The notes: generated by a model not told the origin, from the sequence alone. 64,000 bases of DNA from Saccharopolyspora erythraea NRRL 2338 (GCF_000062885.1 NC_009142.1:7925584-7989583), one strand, 5' to 3'; positions 1 to 9,867 are shown, counted from the stretch's first letter. Numbers and translations: made by a program.

Positions 1-365
1 TGAGCGGATGGCTGGCGGCGTGGGGCGCGGCCGGGAGCGGCGGCCACGAAGGCCATGCCCCGGCCGGGCAGCCCGATCAAGGGCACGGCGAGCACGGCCA
101 GGCCGGTCAGTCCGGCGACGGCATGGGTCACGACATGGCCGGGATGATGAGCGCCGAGGACATGCGGGCGCTCGAACAGGCCCGCGGCCCGGCGTTCGAC
201 GAGATGTGGCTGCGGATGATGATCGAGCACCACCGCGGCGCCGTGGACATGGCCGCGACCGAGCTGCGGGACGGCCGGAACCCCGAGGCCAAGGCGATGG
301 CCCAGCGGATCACCGACTCGCAGCGGGCCGAGATCGACGAGATGACGGCGCTGCTGGGGCGCTGA
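1..365 (+). CDS. DUF305 family protein, 3' part
   Basis: Only the C-terminal part is in the window; the frame is open to the left edge from base 3. The visible protein begins with a His/Gly-rich stretch (several GH pairs, then MGHDMAGMM). It continues into the DUF305 signature MMIEHHRGAVDMA, in which paired histidines follow two methionines. DUF305 proteins are small, usually exported, ferritin-like helical proteins often linked to copper or oxidative stress. The Met/His content fits metal handling, but that role is inferred. The gene converges on purM, with a long hairpin between them. The start and any signal peptide lie outside the window. Confidence 0.8.
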   Translation, partial: SGWLAAWGAAGSGGHEGHAPAGQPDQGHGEHGQAGQSGDGMGHDMAGMMSAEDMRALEQARGPAFDEMWLRMMIEHHRGAVDMAATELRDGRNPEAKAMAQRITDSQRAEIDEMTALLGR

Positions 366-372
366 CGGAGGG

Positions 373-411
373 CCAGTCGGGCCGGCGCGGAATCCGCGTC
401 GGCCCGACTGG
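373..411. terminator. bidirectional hairpin terminator between DUF305 gene and purM
   Basis: The 12-base arms at 373-384 and 400-411 are perfectly complementary. An inner 5-bp GC stem and a G.T pair extend this to about 18 pairs around an AAT loop. It lies between two convergent genes, so it can stop transcription from either side. Confidence 0.8.
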
Positions 412-433
412 TCTAGTCAGGTGGAGTGCCCCG

Positions 434-1549
434 TCAGAACCGGGGGTGGTTGCCGCGCAGGACGACGCGGTCGTGCTCGCCGGCCTCCTCGACCGTCGGC
501 TGCTTGGCGACCTCGCCCAGCACCCACGCGGGGACGTGGCGGGCGGTGAGCACCGCCAGCGCGCGGTCGACGTCCTCGGCGGTGACCACGGCGACCATGC
601 CGACGCCCATGTTGAACGTCTGCTCCATCTCCGCGGTGTCGACCCGGCCGCGCTGGGCGATCAGCCGGAACACCGGGTCCGGCGTCCAGGTGCCGCGGTC
701 GAGCACGGCCGTCAGGCCCTCCGGGACGACCCGGGCGAGGTTCGCGGCCAGGCCACCACCGGTGACGTGCGCGAACGTGCGGACCTCGGCCTCGGCGGCC
801 AGGGCGAGGCAGTCCTTGGCGTAGATGCGGGTGGGTTCGAGCAGCTCCTCGCCGAGCGTGCGGCCGAACTCCTCGACGTGCCCGGACAGCGGCATCCGCG
901 CGATGTCCAGCAGGACCTTCCTGGCCAGCGAGTACCCGTTGGAGTGCAGGCCGGAGGAGCCCATCGCGATCACCACGTCGCCGGGGCGCACCCGGTCCGG
1001 GCCGAGCATCGAGTCGGCCTCGACCACGCCGACGCCGGTCGCCGACACGTCGTACTCGCCCTCGCCCATCAGCCCGGGGTGCTCGGCGGTCTCGCCGCCC
1101 AGCAGCGCGCAGCCGGCCTGCACGCAGCCCTCCGAGATGCCCTTGACCACGGCCGCGACCCGCTCCGGCACCACCTTGCCGACGGCGATGTAGTCCTGCA
1201 GGAACAGCGGCTCGGCGCCGCAGACGACCAGGTCGTCGACGACCATCGCCACCAGGTCGATGCCGATGGTGTCGTGCAGGTCGAGCGCCTGGGCGACGGC
1301 GAGCTTGGTGCCCACGCCGTCGGTGGAGGAGGCCAGCACGGGCTCCTTCCAGCGGTCCAGCTTGAGCTGGAAGAGCCCGGCGAAGCCGCCGAGCGAGCCC
1401 AGCACCTCGGGCCGGGTCGCGCGCTGGGCCCAGGGCTTGATCAGCTCGACGGCCTGGTCCCCCGCCTCGATGCTCACGCCCGCCGCGGCGTAGGTGGCGG
1501 ACGGTTGCTCGTTGTTCACGCTCGACCCCGACAACAGGTCTTCGGACAC
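434..1549 (-). CDS. purM: phosphoribosylformylglycinamidine cyclo-ligase (AIR synthetase)
   Basis: This cytosolic enzyme closes the imidazole ring of FGAM to AIR using ATP, step 5 of purine synthesis. The protein shows AIR synthetase features: STDGVGTKL near the ATP/substrate site, GIDLVAM, LLGGETAEHPG, SSGLHSNGYSL and HVTGGGL. The frame stays open up to 1606, but GTG at 1549 is chosen because GTGGAG lies 6-7 bases upstream. This gives 371 aa (MSEDLLSGSS...), close to actinobacterial PurM length. It is transcribed in the same direction as purF, about 110 bases downstream of it. It ends at a bidirectional hairpin. Confidence 0.95.
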   Translation of the reverse strand: MSEDLLSGSSVNNEQPSATYAAAGVSIEAGDQAVELIKPWAQRATRPEVLGSLGGFAGLFQLKLDRWKEPVLASSTDGVGTKLAVAQALDLHDTIGIDLVAMVVDDLVVCGAEPLFLQDYIAVGKVVPERVAAVVKGISEGCVQAGCALLGGETAEHPGLMGEGEYDVSATGVGVVEADSMLGPDRVRPGDVVIAMGSSGLHSNGYSLARKVLLDIARMPLSGHVEEFGRTLGEELLEPTRIYAKDCLALAAEAEVRTFAHVTGGGLAANLARVVPEGLTAVLDRGTWTPDPVFRLIAQRGRVDTAEMEQTFNMGVGMVAVVTAEDVDRALAVLTARHVPAWVLGEVAKQPTVEEAGEHDRVVLRGNHPRF

Positions 1550-1658
1550 GACTGGCTCCACATCTGGTGCGAGTTTGCGATTCGCCGACGCGCGACTGTG
1601 TAGCACGACCCACGCTACGCGCGTCAGGCGAACCCCTGAGGTATCTGACCGGCCCGGA

Positions 1659-3275
<1,617 letters not shown>

Positions 3276-3407
3276 CGAGAACTCCCTGGGGACGGAGCCG
3301 GAGTTACACCTCATTGTAAGCCGTTCGTGTCCTGCCGTTCTCCGAAGCCCCGTTGAGGCTGGTCACAGCACGGGCGGTGGCGACTCGTGACCGGTATCGC
3401 GTGCCTG

Positions 3408-3821
3408 TCACCCCCGGCGCGATTCGAGCAGGTGGCGGAAGACGCGCTCGGCGCGGGAGCCGGGTTCGGCCGTGATGAAGACGATCTGCTGGTCGTCGTG
3501 GACCGGCAGCACGTCGCAGTTGACGCGGAGCCGCCCGGCCTCGGGATGGGGGAGCACCTTCGTGCGGTGACCGGGTGCGTGCACGGGATGGGTGTCCCAG
3601 AGCACGCGGAACTCCTCGCTGTTCGCACGCAGCTCCACCAGCAGCCGGGCCAGCGGTTCGTCGCACGGGTAGCGCGCTCCTGCGGCCCGCAGGCGCGCCG
3701 CCGCGATCCGGCCGAACTCCTCCGCCCCGGAGCTTGCGCGGGTTCCGAGCCGCAGGAAGTGCCGACGGGCGAGGTTCGGCTCCCCGCGCAGGTCGCCCAG
3801 GAGGGCGTCGGCGAGCAGTGC
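3408..3821 (-). pseudogene. C-terminal remnant of an MmyB-like XRE-family regulator
   Basis: This frame encodes about 137 residues of the ligand-binding half of an MmyB-like regulator. It contains NLARRHFLRL, then RYPCDEPLARLLVELRA, NSEEFRVLW, GHRTKVLPHPEAGRL and FITAEPGS in the family order. The N-terminal helix-turn-helix half is absent. A TGA at 3822-3824 closes the frame immediately upstream, and no start signal is seen. Upstream DNA instead encodes the front of an unrelated secreted hydrolase. This looks like a deletion product; see the adjoining fragment. Confidence 0.75.
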
Positions 3822-4138
3822 TCAGGACATCGCCCGGCACGCCGGTCACCCCCGCCGATTTGAGGATCAGCTCGGACTCGGTCGGCGTCACATAAGCGGC
3901 GCGCGGGCCGTGACGCGACTCGGACGGGTACCGGAGCGAGACCATCAGTTCCATGCGCTCCTCAGGCACCCACGGGTCCGGGCGCGCGTCGTCGCGCAGG
4001 TGCAGGGTGGTCGTCCCGACCGCGTGCGGACCGGAAGGCTTCGGCAGCGCGAGCGGAGTCCTGCGCGGCCACCGCCGTCGGCGCCAGCACCAGCAACGCC
4101 ACGGAGGCGGCGGCCATGGCTCGAAGAGTTCGTCTCAT
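3822..4138 (-). pseudogene. N-terminal remnant of a secreted alpha/beta hydrolase (PAF-acetylhydrolase-like)
   Basis: An ATG at 4138 opens a signal-peptide-like sequence (MRRTLRAMAAASVALLVLA). About 25 codons later the coding signal moves to another frame. That frame reads LPKPSGPHAVGTTTLHL, RPDPWVPEERMELMVSL, RYPSESRHGPRAAYVTP and GVTGVPGDVLS. I recognise these as the start of actinobacterial secreted alpha/beta hydrolases related to PAF acetylhydrolase. The catalytic half (GHSxGG, Asp, His) is missing. The sequence stops at the junction with the MmyB-like remnant near 3820. It carries both a frameshift and a 3' truncation, so it is a relic. Confidence 0.7.
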
Positions 4139-4210
4139 GCCCCAAGATTCGGGATCGCCCGCACTCCGCCTCGTCGGGAAAGCCCCTGGCTCAGCCTTGA
4201 TCTGCGGGGC

Positions 4211-4606
4211 TCACGGTCCCTGATCGGCGCTGACCAGGGGGAGCCACTGCGAGACGTCCGCGCGGGAGCCCGACGCGGTGAGCCTTCCGGAGTCGAGCGC
4301 ATCGGACCAGGTCAGACGGCCGGTGGCGAGCAGCAGCCAGGTCCGGGCGTCGGTCTCGACGACGTTCGGCGGGGTGCCGCGAGTGTGCTGCGGCCCCTCC
4401 ACGCACTGGACCGCCGCGAACGGCGGCACCCGCACCTCGACGCTACGACCGGGCGCGACCTGCTCCAACGTCCGCAGGCTGAGGCGAACCGCGGCGGCGA
4501 GATCGGTCCGCGGCGGCTTCGGCTCCTCCTCGTCGGCCAGCCACGCACGCACCGCGATCACGGCAGCGCGGAGTTCCCGGGGATCGACGGCTCGACGCTT
4601 GGACAT
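4211..4606 (-). CDS. sterol-carrier family protein (purF neighbour)
   Basis: This 131-aa protein starts MSKRRAVDPREL at ATG 4606. It carries the conserved block VEVRVPPFAAVQCVEG-HTRGTPPNVVETD, followed by TWLLLATGRLTWSDAL and a C-terminal LPLV. This matches the bacterial SCP2-like small protein commonly found just upstream of purF in actinobacteria, Rv0807-like in mycobacteria. The fold suggests lipid or hydrophobic ligand binding; the biochemical role is not established. Here the composite pseudogene separates it from purF. Confidence 0.8.
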   Translation of the reverse strand: MSKRRAVDPRELRAAVIAVRAWLADEEEPKPPRTDLAAAVRLSLRTLEQVAPGRSVEVRVPPFAAVQCVEGPQHTRGTPPNVVETDARTWLLLATGRLTWSDALDSGRLTASGSRADVSQWLPLVSADQGP

Positions 4607-4623
4607 GCCGACGAGCCTATGGC

Positions 4624-4671
4624 TCAGCCGACCCGCCCGGCGCGCAGCCCGGCGACGAAGGAGCGCGCAAG
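4624..4671 (-). pseudogene. relic of a DUF397 gene 3' end
   Basis: The minus strand reads ARSFVAGLRAGRVG and then stops. This is nearly the same as the end of the intact DUF397 protein at 5490-5690 (RSFVAGLRSGRVR). About 35 bases match between 4630-4664 and 5496-5530 with a few changes. Nothing else of a DUF397 gene is present upstream. It is therefore a decayed duplicate tail next to the methyltransferase promoter region. Confidence 0.6.
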
Positions 4672-4711
4672 CATTAGGCGCCGTAAAGCGTGTGACATCA
4701 AGGTGCGCGAG

Positions 4712-5467
4712 ATGACGGATCAGTACGACGTTCTCGGCGAAACCTACGAACAGGTCAAGCGGATTCCGATCGGCTTGGCCGAGGTTGCCACGCTCATGGC
4801 GGCCGTGCCGCCGCTCGCCGGGAAGTCGGTGCTGGACGTCGGATGTGGCACCGGCTTCTACCCGCGCTTGTTCCGCCGCGCCGGCGCGGAGGTGCTGGGG
4901 GTGGACTCGGCGGAGGAGATGATCGCGCACGCTCGACGCGTCGAGAGCGCCGAACCGCTCGGCGTGCGGTACGACCACGTCGACGCCTCGGAACTGCCGG
5001 TGCTCGGAACCTTCGACGTGGTCACCGCGATATGGCTCATCGGCTACGCCCCCGGGATGGCCGCGCTGGAGCACATGCTGTCGCGCCTCGCCGCCAACGT
5101 CCGGCCCGGCGGCGACCTGGTCCTGCTGTACCCCAACCCGCATCCGGACTGGGACGGACTCGCCAACTACTCCCGCTACGGGCTGACCTGCACGCCCATC
5201 GGGGAAGCGGACGGCCGGATCCGCACCACGGTGAGGGTGGAGGTCGAGCCACCGTTCGAGTTCGAGTCCTTCTTCTGGCCACCGGGCGTGGTCGAGTCCT
5301 CGCTGGAGCGGGTGGGATTCACCAACCTGCACCGCCAGGAGACCGTCGTTCCCCCGGCAGAGCTGGAAGCGCGTGGGCCGGAGTTCTGGGAAGCACTGCT
5401 CGCCAACCCGACCTTCGCGGTCCTGCGAGCACAGCTCACGGGCGGTGCGACGCAGCGAGCTGGTTGA
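4712..5467 (+). CDS. class I SAM-dependent methyltransferase
   Basis: This 251-aa protein has the Rossmann motif I VLDVGCGTGFYPRLF near residues 35-50. The acidic end of strand 2 is VLGVDSAEEMI. Motif II/III regions are YDHVDASELP and RPGGDLVLLYPNP. It resembles ubiE/toxin-A type small-molecule methyltransferases; the substrate cannot be predicted. ATG 4712 is preceded by AAGGTG at 6 bases. It stands alone, converging on the DUF397 gene. The upstream 40 bases contain AAGCATTAG, also seen in the palindrome at 6609-6628. Confidence 0.85.
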   Translation: MTDQYDVLGETYEQVKRIPIGLAEVATLMAAVPPLAGKSVLDVGCGTGFYPRLFRRAGAEVLGVDSAEEMIAHARRVESAEPLGVRYDHVDASELPVLGTFDVVTAIWLIGYAPGMAALEHMLSRLAANVRPGGDLVLLYPNPHPDWDGLANYSRYGLTCTPIGEADGRIRTTVRVEVEPPFEFESFFWPPGVVESSLERVGFTNLHRQETVVPPAELEARGPEFWEALLANPTFAVLRAQLTGGATQRAG

Positions 5468-5489
5468 GCCCAACCCGAAGGTGCGCCGC

Positions 5490-5690
5490 TCAGCGGACCC
5501 GCCCGGAGCGCAGCCCGGCGACGAACGAGCGGAAAGCGGAGGCGGAAACGGCGAGGACGTCGCCTCCGGGATCCTTGGAGTCCCGGATCCCGACGACGGA
5601 GCCGGAACGGGCGACCTCCACGCAGTTGAAGTTGTCCCCGCTGCGGCTCGATTTCCGCCATGAGGCTCCGGGCAGGTCAGTGGCCTTCAC
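5490..5690 (-). CDS. DUF397 domain protein
   Basis: This 66-aa protein has the DUF397 pattern: WRKSSRSGDNFNCVEVA, then VGIRDSKDPGGDVL and a C-terminal FVAGLRSGRV. Such proteins in Streptomyces and relatives pair with XRE/DUF5753 regulators (WhiJ or Scr1-Scr2 type) and act as small partner or antitoxin-like proteins. GTG 5690 is supported by GGAGG 6 bases upstream. It starts 14 bases after the XRE stop codon, so the two are co-transcribed with XRE first. Confidence 0.9.
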   Translation of the reverse strand: MKATDLPGASWRKSSRSGDNFNCVEVARSGSVVGIRDSKDPGGDVLAVSASAFRSFVAGLRSGRVR

Positions 5691-5704
5691 GGGGTACCTC
5701 CGGG

Positions 5705-6553
5705 CTAGGTGGCCTCGGCCATCACCGACTTGATCAGATCGACGGATTCCTGCTCGTCGAGCATGTCGGCCTGGACGCTGTTCACCATCAGGTTATATCC
5801 ACGCACGGCGTCCCTGTCGTACACGTATTCGGACCCATACAGCGACTCCAGGTACACGACCTCCCTGCCACTGGGCAGGCTGAGCAGGTTGAAGTCGCCG
5901 AACATGGCAGCCCGGATACCACGTGCCGTGGGCAGGACATTGATCGTCACATTCGGGAGTTCTCCCAGGTAGATCAGCCTTTCCAACTGATCGCGCATGG
6001 CAGTGGCGTCACCTGCGACCCGCCGGAGCACTGACTCCTCGATCACGGCATGGACCTTCAACGGCTCCTCTTCGAAGAGTCGCCGCTGCCGTTCCATCCG
6101 CAACTCCACGACCATGTCCTGCCGATCAATCGAAACACGGTGGCTCAGTGCCGTCACCGCCATCGCGTACGCCTCGGTCTGGAAAAGTGCCGGTACGCCC
6201 ATCGGGTCGTAGCGGAACTCCCGTTCCGCCATTCCTTCCAGGCCGAGGAAGATGCCGAAGTCGTCGGAGACGACCTTGCGCCACGGTTCCCACCAGGCCG
6301 GTCCGTCGTCCTGGCTGGCGATCGCGACCACGCGGTCCACTTCGGACTGCGGCGCGCCGTAGAGCTTCAGCAGGACGGCGACTTCGTCCGGCTTCTGCCG
6401 GTACCGGCCGCTTTCCATGTGCGCGATCTTGCTCTGGTTCGTGCGGATCTCCTTGCCCGCCGCTGCCGCCGAGATTCGCGCCCGGCTCCGGAAGTGCCTC
6501 AACTCGATGCCCACCAGCCAGCGCAGCGCCGCCGGATCGGTTCGTGCCGCCAT
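5705..6553 (-). CDS. XRE-family regulator with DUF5753 domain
   Basis: This 282-aa protein has an N-terminal helix-turn-helix (LRHFRSRARISAAAAGKEI...SKIAHMESGR, about residues 15-60). A DUF5753 domain follows, with GMAEREFRYDPMGVPALFQT, ERQRRLFEEEPLKVHAVIEE, LPNVTINVLP and VVYLESLYGSEYVYD. The family includes WhiJ-like and Scr1-type regulators paired with DUF397 proteins. ATG 6553 (MAARTDPAALRW) is chosen, with GGAAG 9-10 bases upstream. In-frame starts at 6562 and 6592 lack well-spaced sites. It is divergent from a 68-aa gene across a 117-base region containing a perfect 8-bp inverted repeat. Confidence 0.88.
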   Translation of the reverse strand: MAARTDPAALRWLVGIELRHFRSRARISAAAAGKEIRTNQSKIAHMESGRYRQKPDEVAVLLKLYGAPQSEVDRVVAIASQDDGPAWWEPWRKVVSDDFGIFLGLEGMAEREFRYDPMGVPALFQTEAYAMAVTALSHRVSIDRQDMVVELRMERQRRLFEEEPLKVHAVIEESVLRRVAGDATAMRDQLERLIYLGELPNVTINVLPTARGIRAAMFGDFNLLSLPSGREVVYLESLYGSEYVYDRDAVRGYNLMVNSVQADMLDEQESVDLIKSVMAEAT

Positions 6554-6608
6554 GCCGATCATTCTTCCGAGCCGCGATCGAGAAGTCACCACTCTATCGA
6601 GTCATAGC

Positions 6609-6628
6609 GCGGCTAAAGCATTAGCCGC
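6609..6628. promoter_or_regulatory. palindromic candidate operator between XRE gene and 68-aa gene
   Basis: GCGGCTAA and TTAGCCGC form a perfect 8-bp inverted repeat around a 4-base spacer. It sits midway between divergent genes, one of which encodes a DNA-binding protein. Autoregulation by the XRE protein is inferred from this position. Confidence 0.5.
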
Positions 6629-6670
6629 TAGCGTTTCGATCATGGTCCCCGAGCGAAAGGAGCAAGTGCG

Positions 6671-6877
6671 TTGAGCGGGTTGGAAATGGGTGCGTGGGCG
6701 ATGATCGACCGATGCCCGATCGACTACAACGTGTGCAAGGACGTGATCGAGCTGCGGGTTGGCGACGGCGGTGACGTGCTGGAGCTGACCGCGACCGAGT
6801 CGGGGCTGGCGAACCTGGTCGCGAAGGCCACCGAGGCGCTGGGCGCGTTCCGGGCGGCGCAAGTCGCGGGTACGTGA
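6671..6877 (+). CDS. 68-aa conserved hypothetical protein
   Basis: This is a small acidic protein with PIDYNVCKDVIELRVGD, then VLELTATESGLANLV and a helical C-terminus. TTG 6671 is chosen because AAAGGAG lies 8 bases upstream; the internal ATG at 6686 has no such site. It is divergent from the XRE/DUF397 operon and shares the palindromic region. I do not recognise a family with a known activity. Its position suggests it belongs to the same regulatory or toxin-antitoxin-like unit. Confidence 0.65.
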   Translation: MSGLEMGAWAMIDRCPIDYNVCKDVIELRVGDGGDVLELTATESGLANLVAKATEALGAFRAAQVAGT

Positions 6878-6924
6878 GAGACGCCCGGCGGGTGGGGCGG
6901 GCGCCCGCCTCACAGGTTCCCGGA

Positions 6925-7728
6925 CTACAGCCAGCCGAGCTTGACGGCCTGCATGCCCGCCTGGAAGCGGGTCTCGACGCCGAGCCGGGCGATCAGCTCC
7001 CGGACGCGCCGGTGGGCGGTGCGGGCGCTGAAGCCCATGAGCCTGCCGATGGTGTCGTCGGTGGCCCCGGAGGCGAGCAGCGACAGGATCCAGCGCTCCT
7101 CCTCCGACGGCTGGTTGTCGCCGATCATCGGGTCCTGGTCGGCGCTGAACGGCGCGGCGAACCGCCAGAGGTCCTCGAAGATGCGGGCCAGCGCCCCCAG
7201 CATCGCCGAGCTGCGGATCACGACCGCGCTCTCCACCGACGTCTCGCTCGCGGTCAGCGGCAGCAGCGCGATCTCGTTGTCGACCACGATGAGCTTGGTC
7301 GGCGCGACGTGGATCACCCGCGCCTGCTCGCCCAGCGCGACCAGCTTCGAGGTGATCTCCAGCTGCGGCGGGCGGGCGAGCGCCGAACGGTCGTAGAGCA
7401 CCTGGAACTCCACGCCTTCGGCGAGCTTGCGCGACTCCAGCGAGTCGAGCGGTCCGGTGGTGATGTAGGGCGGCTTGGCCACTCCCTGCACCAGGTGGCT
7501 GGCGTTGCGCTGCAGCTCGTAGGCCGCCCAGCCGACGCGCTTGGCGCCGTTGACCACTTGGAGCACGCCCCCGCTGCCGGACTGGGCCTTGGCGGCCTTG
7601 GCGACGGACGCGACCGCTTCCCTGGCCTCGACCTGGGCCTGCACCGCTCGTTCGGTCACCGACGAGTCGCGGGTCTCCCGACCGTCAGCCTGCGTGCGCT
7701 CCAGCGCTTCGGTGTATCCGGGTAGCAC
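6925..7728 (-). CDS. LuxR-type transcriptional regulator with TrmB-like sensor region
   Basis: This 267-aa protein has a C-terminal winged or LuxR-like helix-turn-helix (ERWILSLLASGATDDTIG, then MGFSARTAHRRVRELI, about residues 205-255). The central part (GVEFQVLYDRSAL, then EQARVIHVAPTKLIVVDNEIALLPL) resembles the PLD-like effector domain of TrmB-type regulators. No receiver domain is present, so it is not a classical response regulator. GTG 7728 is chosen because GAGGAGGGG lies 6 bases upstream. Its target is unknown. It follows the protease gene on the same strand, but a terminator separates them. Confidence 0.8.
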   Translation of the reverse strand: MLPGYTEALERTQADGRETRDSSVTERAVQAQVEAREAVASVAKAAKAQSGSGGVLQVVNGAKRVGWAAYELQRNASHLVQGVAKPPYITTGPLDSLESRKLAEGVEFQVLYDRSALARPPQLEITSKLVALGEQARVIHVAPTKLIVVDNEIALLPLTASETSVESAVVIRSSAMLGALARIFEDLWRFAAPFSADQDPMIGDNQPSEEERWILSLLASGATDDTIGRLMGFSARTAHRRVRELIARLGVETRFQAGMQAVKLGWL

Positions 7729-8028
7729 GGAACACCCCTCCTCGATGTGCCCAGGCAGCACTGCTTCGGATCAGTACCGCAACGGGCACCGAACAACCCC
7801 CTGATCAGAAACGTAACCACCGCGGGCGCACGCCAGGAACCGACTTTAGAAGGATTTAGTCGAACAACCTTCGAATTAGCTCCGTTCAGCGTAGTCCCGC
7901 GTTCCCCCTCGCGGCCCACGGCAGCGTCCTGAACTGCGGGAATAATGGGAAGACAGCGGGCCCTCCCCCCACGTCGGGGAAGGGCCCGCTGTTCTCACCG
8001 CTGTCTACCGCGGTTCACCGCTGCGTTG
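7729..8028. other. intergenic region between protease and regulator genes
   Basis: This 300-base gap holds the protease terminator at 7955-7990. The rest should hold the regulator's promoter on the minus strand. Bases 7840-7890 are relatively A+T-rich for this genome. No further gene is seen. Confidence 0.5.
7955..7990 (-). terminator. hairpin terminator of the subtilase gene
   Basis: AGCGGGCCCT at 7955-7964 and AGGGCCCGCT at 7981-7990 are perfect complements, with additional C4/G4 pairing inside. The sequence downstream on the minus strand is pyrimidine-rich (TCTTCCCATTATTC). Confidence 0.8.
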
Positions 8029-9204
8029 TCACAGCTCGCCGATCTGCAGCAGGTCGGCGATGGTGTCCTGCGGCGCGTTCTTGACCACGCCCTTGGCCGC
8101 CTGGCCCTGCAGCCCCGTGATGACGTCCGCCGGCTTGGCGTCGGGGTTGGCCTGCAGGAACAGGGCACCGACGCCGGCCATGTGCGGGCTGGCCATCGAG
8201 GTGCCGCTCATGGTCTCGGTGCCGCCACCGGGAACGGTGGAGACGATGTCCACGCCGGGCGCGTAGCCCTCGACGACCTTGCCGAAGTTGGTGAAGTCGG
8301 CGGAGGTGTCGTCCTGGCCCGAAGCGGCGGTGGTGAAGACACCCTCGGCGCTGGCGGGCGAGACGTTGGCGGCGTCCTGGCTCTCGTTGCCGGCGGCCAC
8401 CGCGAGGAAGACGCCGTCGTTGACCAGGTTGGTCGCGGCCTCGTCCAGCGCCGGGTCCTTGCTGCCGCCCAGCGACATGTTCGCCACCGACGGGCCGTTG
8501 GAGTTCTGGGCGACCCAGTCCATGCCCTTGATGATCTGCTCGGTGGTGCCGCTGCCCTGGTCGTCGAGCACCTTCACGCCGACCAGCTTCGCGCCCTTGG
8601 CCACGCCGTAGGTGTTGCTGCCGATGGTGCCCGCGACGTGGGTGCCGTGGCCGTGGCCGTCCTGGCCGTTGCCGCCGGTGGCGTCGAAGCCGACCGAGGC
8701 GCGACCGCCGAAGTCGGGGTGCGACGGGTCGATGCCGGTGTCGAGGATGAAGGCGGTCACGCCCTCACCGGTGCCCTTCGGCTCGTACTTGTCGTCCAGC
8801 GGCAGCTCGGGCTGGTCGATGCGGTCGATCCCCCAGGAACCGATGGCCGGGGCCTTGGTCGACGGCTGCACCTGGATGCGGAAGCTCTGCGAAACGTTCT
8901 GGACCTTGCCGCTCTCGCGGACCTTCTGCAGCTGCTCCTTGCTGAGCTTGGCGGAGAAGCCGTTGATGGTCTTGGTGTAGACGCTCCTGGCCTGCACGCC
9001 CAGCTCGCGGTCGACACCCTGCGGGGCGATGCCGTCCTTGAGGTTGACGATGTAGGTGTCGGCGTCGGCACCCGCGGCGGCCGCGTGCGGGTGCTCGGTC
9101 AGCGGGGCGAGCTCCGGCTGCGGAGCCGCGCCCGCCGGGGCGGCGGCGAACACCAGCGCCGCCGCCGCGACGCTGGCTCCGGTGCCGTACAGCAGCTTCT
9201 TCAT
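8029..9204 (-). CDS. secreted subtilisin-like serine protease (S8)
   Basis: This 391-aa precursor has a signal peptide of about 26 residues ending PAGA. An I9-type propeptide domain follows (TYIVNLKDG to VSQSFRIQV, about 49-112), then an S8 domain. The catalytic residues are visible: Asp155 (ILDTGID), His189 (HGHGTHVAG), oxyanion Asn273 (AAGNES) and Ser336 (SGTSMASP). ATG 9204 has GGAGGGG 6 bases upstream. It should be exported by Sec and self-processed. It has no C-terminal extension, like proteinase K-type actinobacterial alkaline proteases. It is a single gene with its own terminator. Confidence 0.95.
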   Translation of the reverse strand: MKKLLYGTGASVAAAALVFAAAPAGAAPQPELAPLTEHPHAAAAGADADTYIVNLKDGIAPQGVDRELGVQARSVYTKTINGFSAKLSKEQLQKVRESGKVQNVSQSFRIQVQPSTKAPAIGSWGIDRIDQPELPLDDKYEPKGTGEGVTAFILDTGIDPSHPDFGGRASVGFDATGGNGQDGHGHGTHVAGTIGSNTYGVAKGAKLVGVKVLDDQGSGTTEQIIKGMDWVAQNSNGPSVANMSLGGSKDPALDEAATNLVNDGVFLAVAAGNESQDAANVSPASAEGVFTTAASGQDDTSADFTNFGKVVEGYAPGVDIVSTVPGGGTETMSGTSMASPHMAGVGALFLQANPDAKPADVITGLQGQAAKGVVKNAPQDTIADLLQIGEL

Positions 9205-9453
9205 GTGGTCCCCTCCAATAAGTGGCGTTCGGGTGGGGCCGAACGCGACTCGGCGGTGTTTCGGAACGGAACGTAACCACGGGCCTCCACGATCGGGCCG
9301 TGTTGGCGAGTAGTCGCCACCAGGTCGTTCCGGGGGATGAAACCTTTCCCAGCTGCGGGTTTCTTACTGGGAACCGGAGGGGAAACGCGCTCGTCCGCGC
9401 CACTTCGAGGCGAAGTGGATCACAGTTTTGCCGCCGCGCGCCAGGCGGTGCCG

Positions 9454-9867
9454 TCAGCTCGCCGCGACCCAGCGGCGCAGCCGCAGCCGGACGGCTTCCA
9501 CGTACTCAGCGGATACTTCGGGTTCCTCATCGGGTGATTCCGGGGTCACTCCATAGGTGACACCGTAGTAGAGGTAGAGCGCCCGCTCCTGGTCCGGCGG
9601 CAGGTCGCCCTCGTCGAGCGCGACCCGCGGCGCCTGCCGGACGGCGTCCTTGGTGACGGCCACGGTCAGCGTGTCGCCGTCGAAGGCCGCGGCCTCCAGC
9701 GGCACGAAGCTCTCGTTGGTGCCGAACAGTCCAGTTTGCACGGTGATCCAGGCGGGCTGTTCGGTGAAGTCGTCCAGGAAGAGCTGGCCGACGATGCCGA
9801 TCCGGTGGCCGTCCGGGTCGAAGACCTCGCAGCCGAACAACCGCAACGCCTCACGCTGCCCGATCAT
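9454..9867 (-). CDS. PRC-barrel domain protein
   Basis: This 137-aa protein opens with a PRC-barrel: LFGCEVFDPDGHRIGIVGQLFLD, PAWITVQTGLFG, ESFVPLEAAAFDGDTLTVAVTKDAV. An acidic, helical tail ends in RLRLRRWVAAS. PRC-barrels are small protein- or RNA-binding beta domains. Stand-alone actinobacterial versions are often stress-linked, but no function is shown here. It reads toward the protease gene on the same strand, with 249 bases between them. Confidence 0.85.
   Translation of the reverse strand: MIGQREALRLFGCEVFDPDGHRIGIVGQLFLDDFTEQPAWITVQTGLFGTNESFVPLEAAAFDGDTLTVAVTKDAVRQAPRVALDEGDLPPDQERALYLYYGVTYGVTPESPDEEPEVSAEYVEAVRLRLRRWVAAS

Noticed and set aside
3945-4145. Separate 66-codon minus-strand gene
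   Set aside because: It is out of frame with both the signal peptide and the hydrolase fragment, and its composition is that of a shadow frame.
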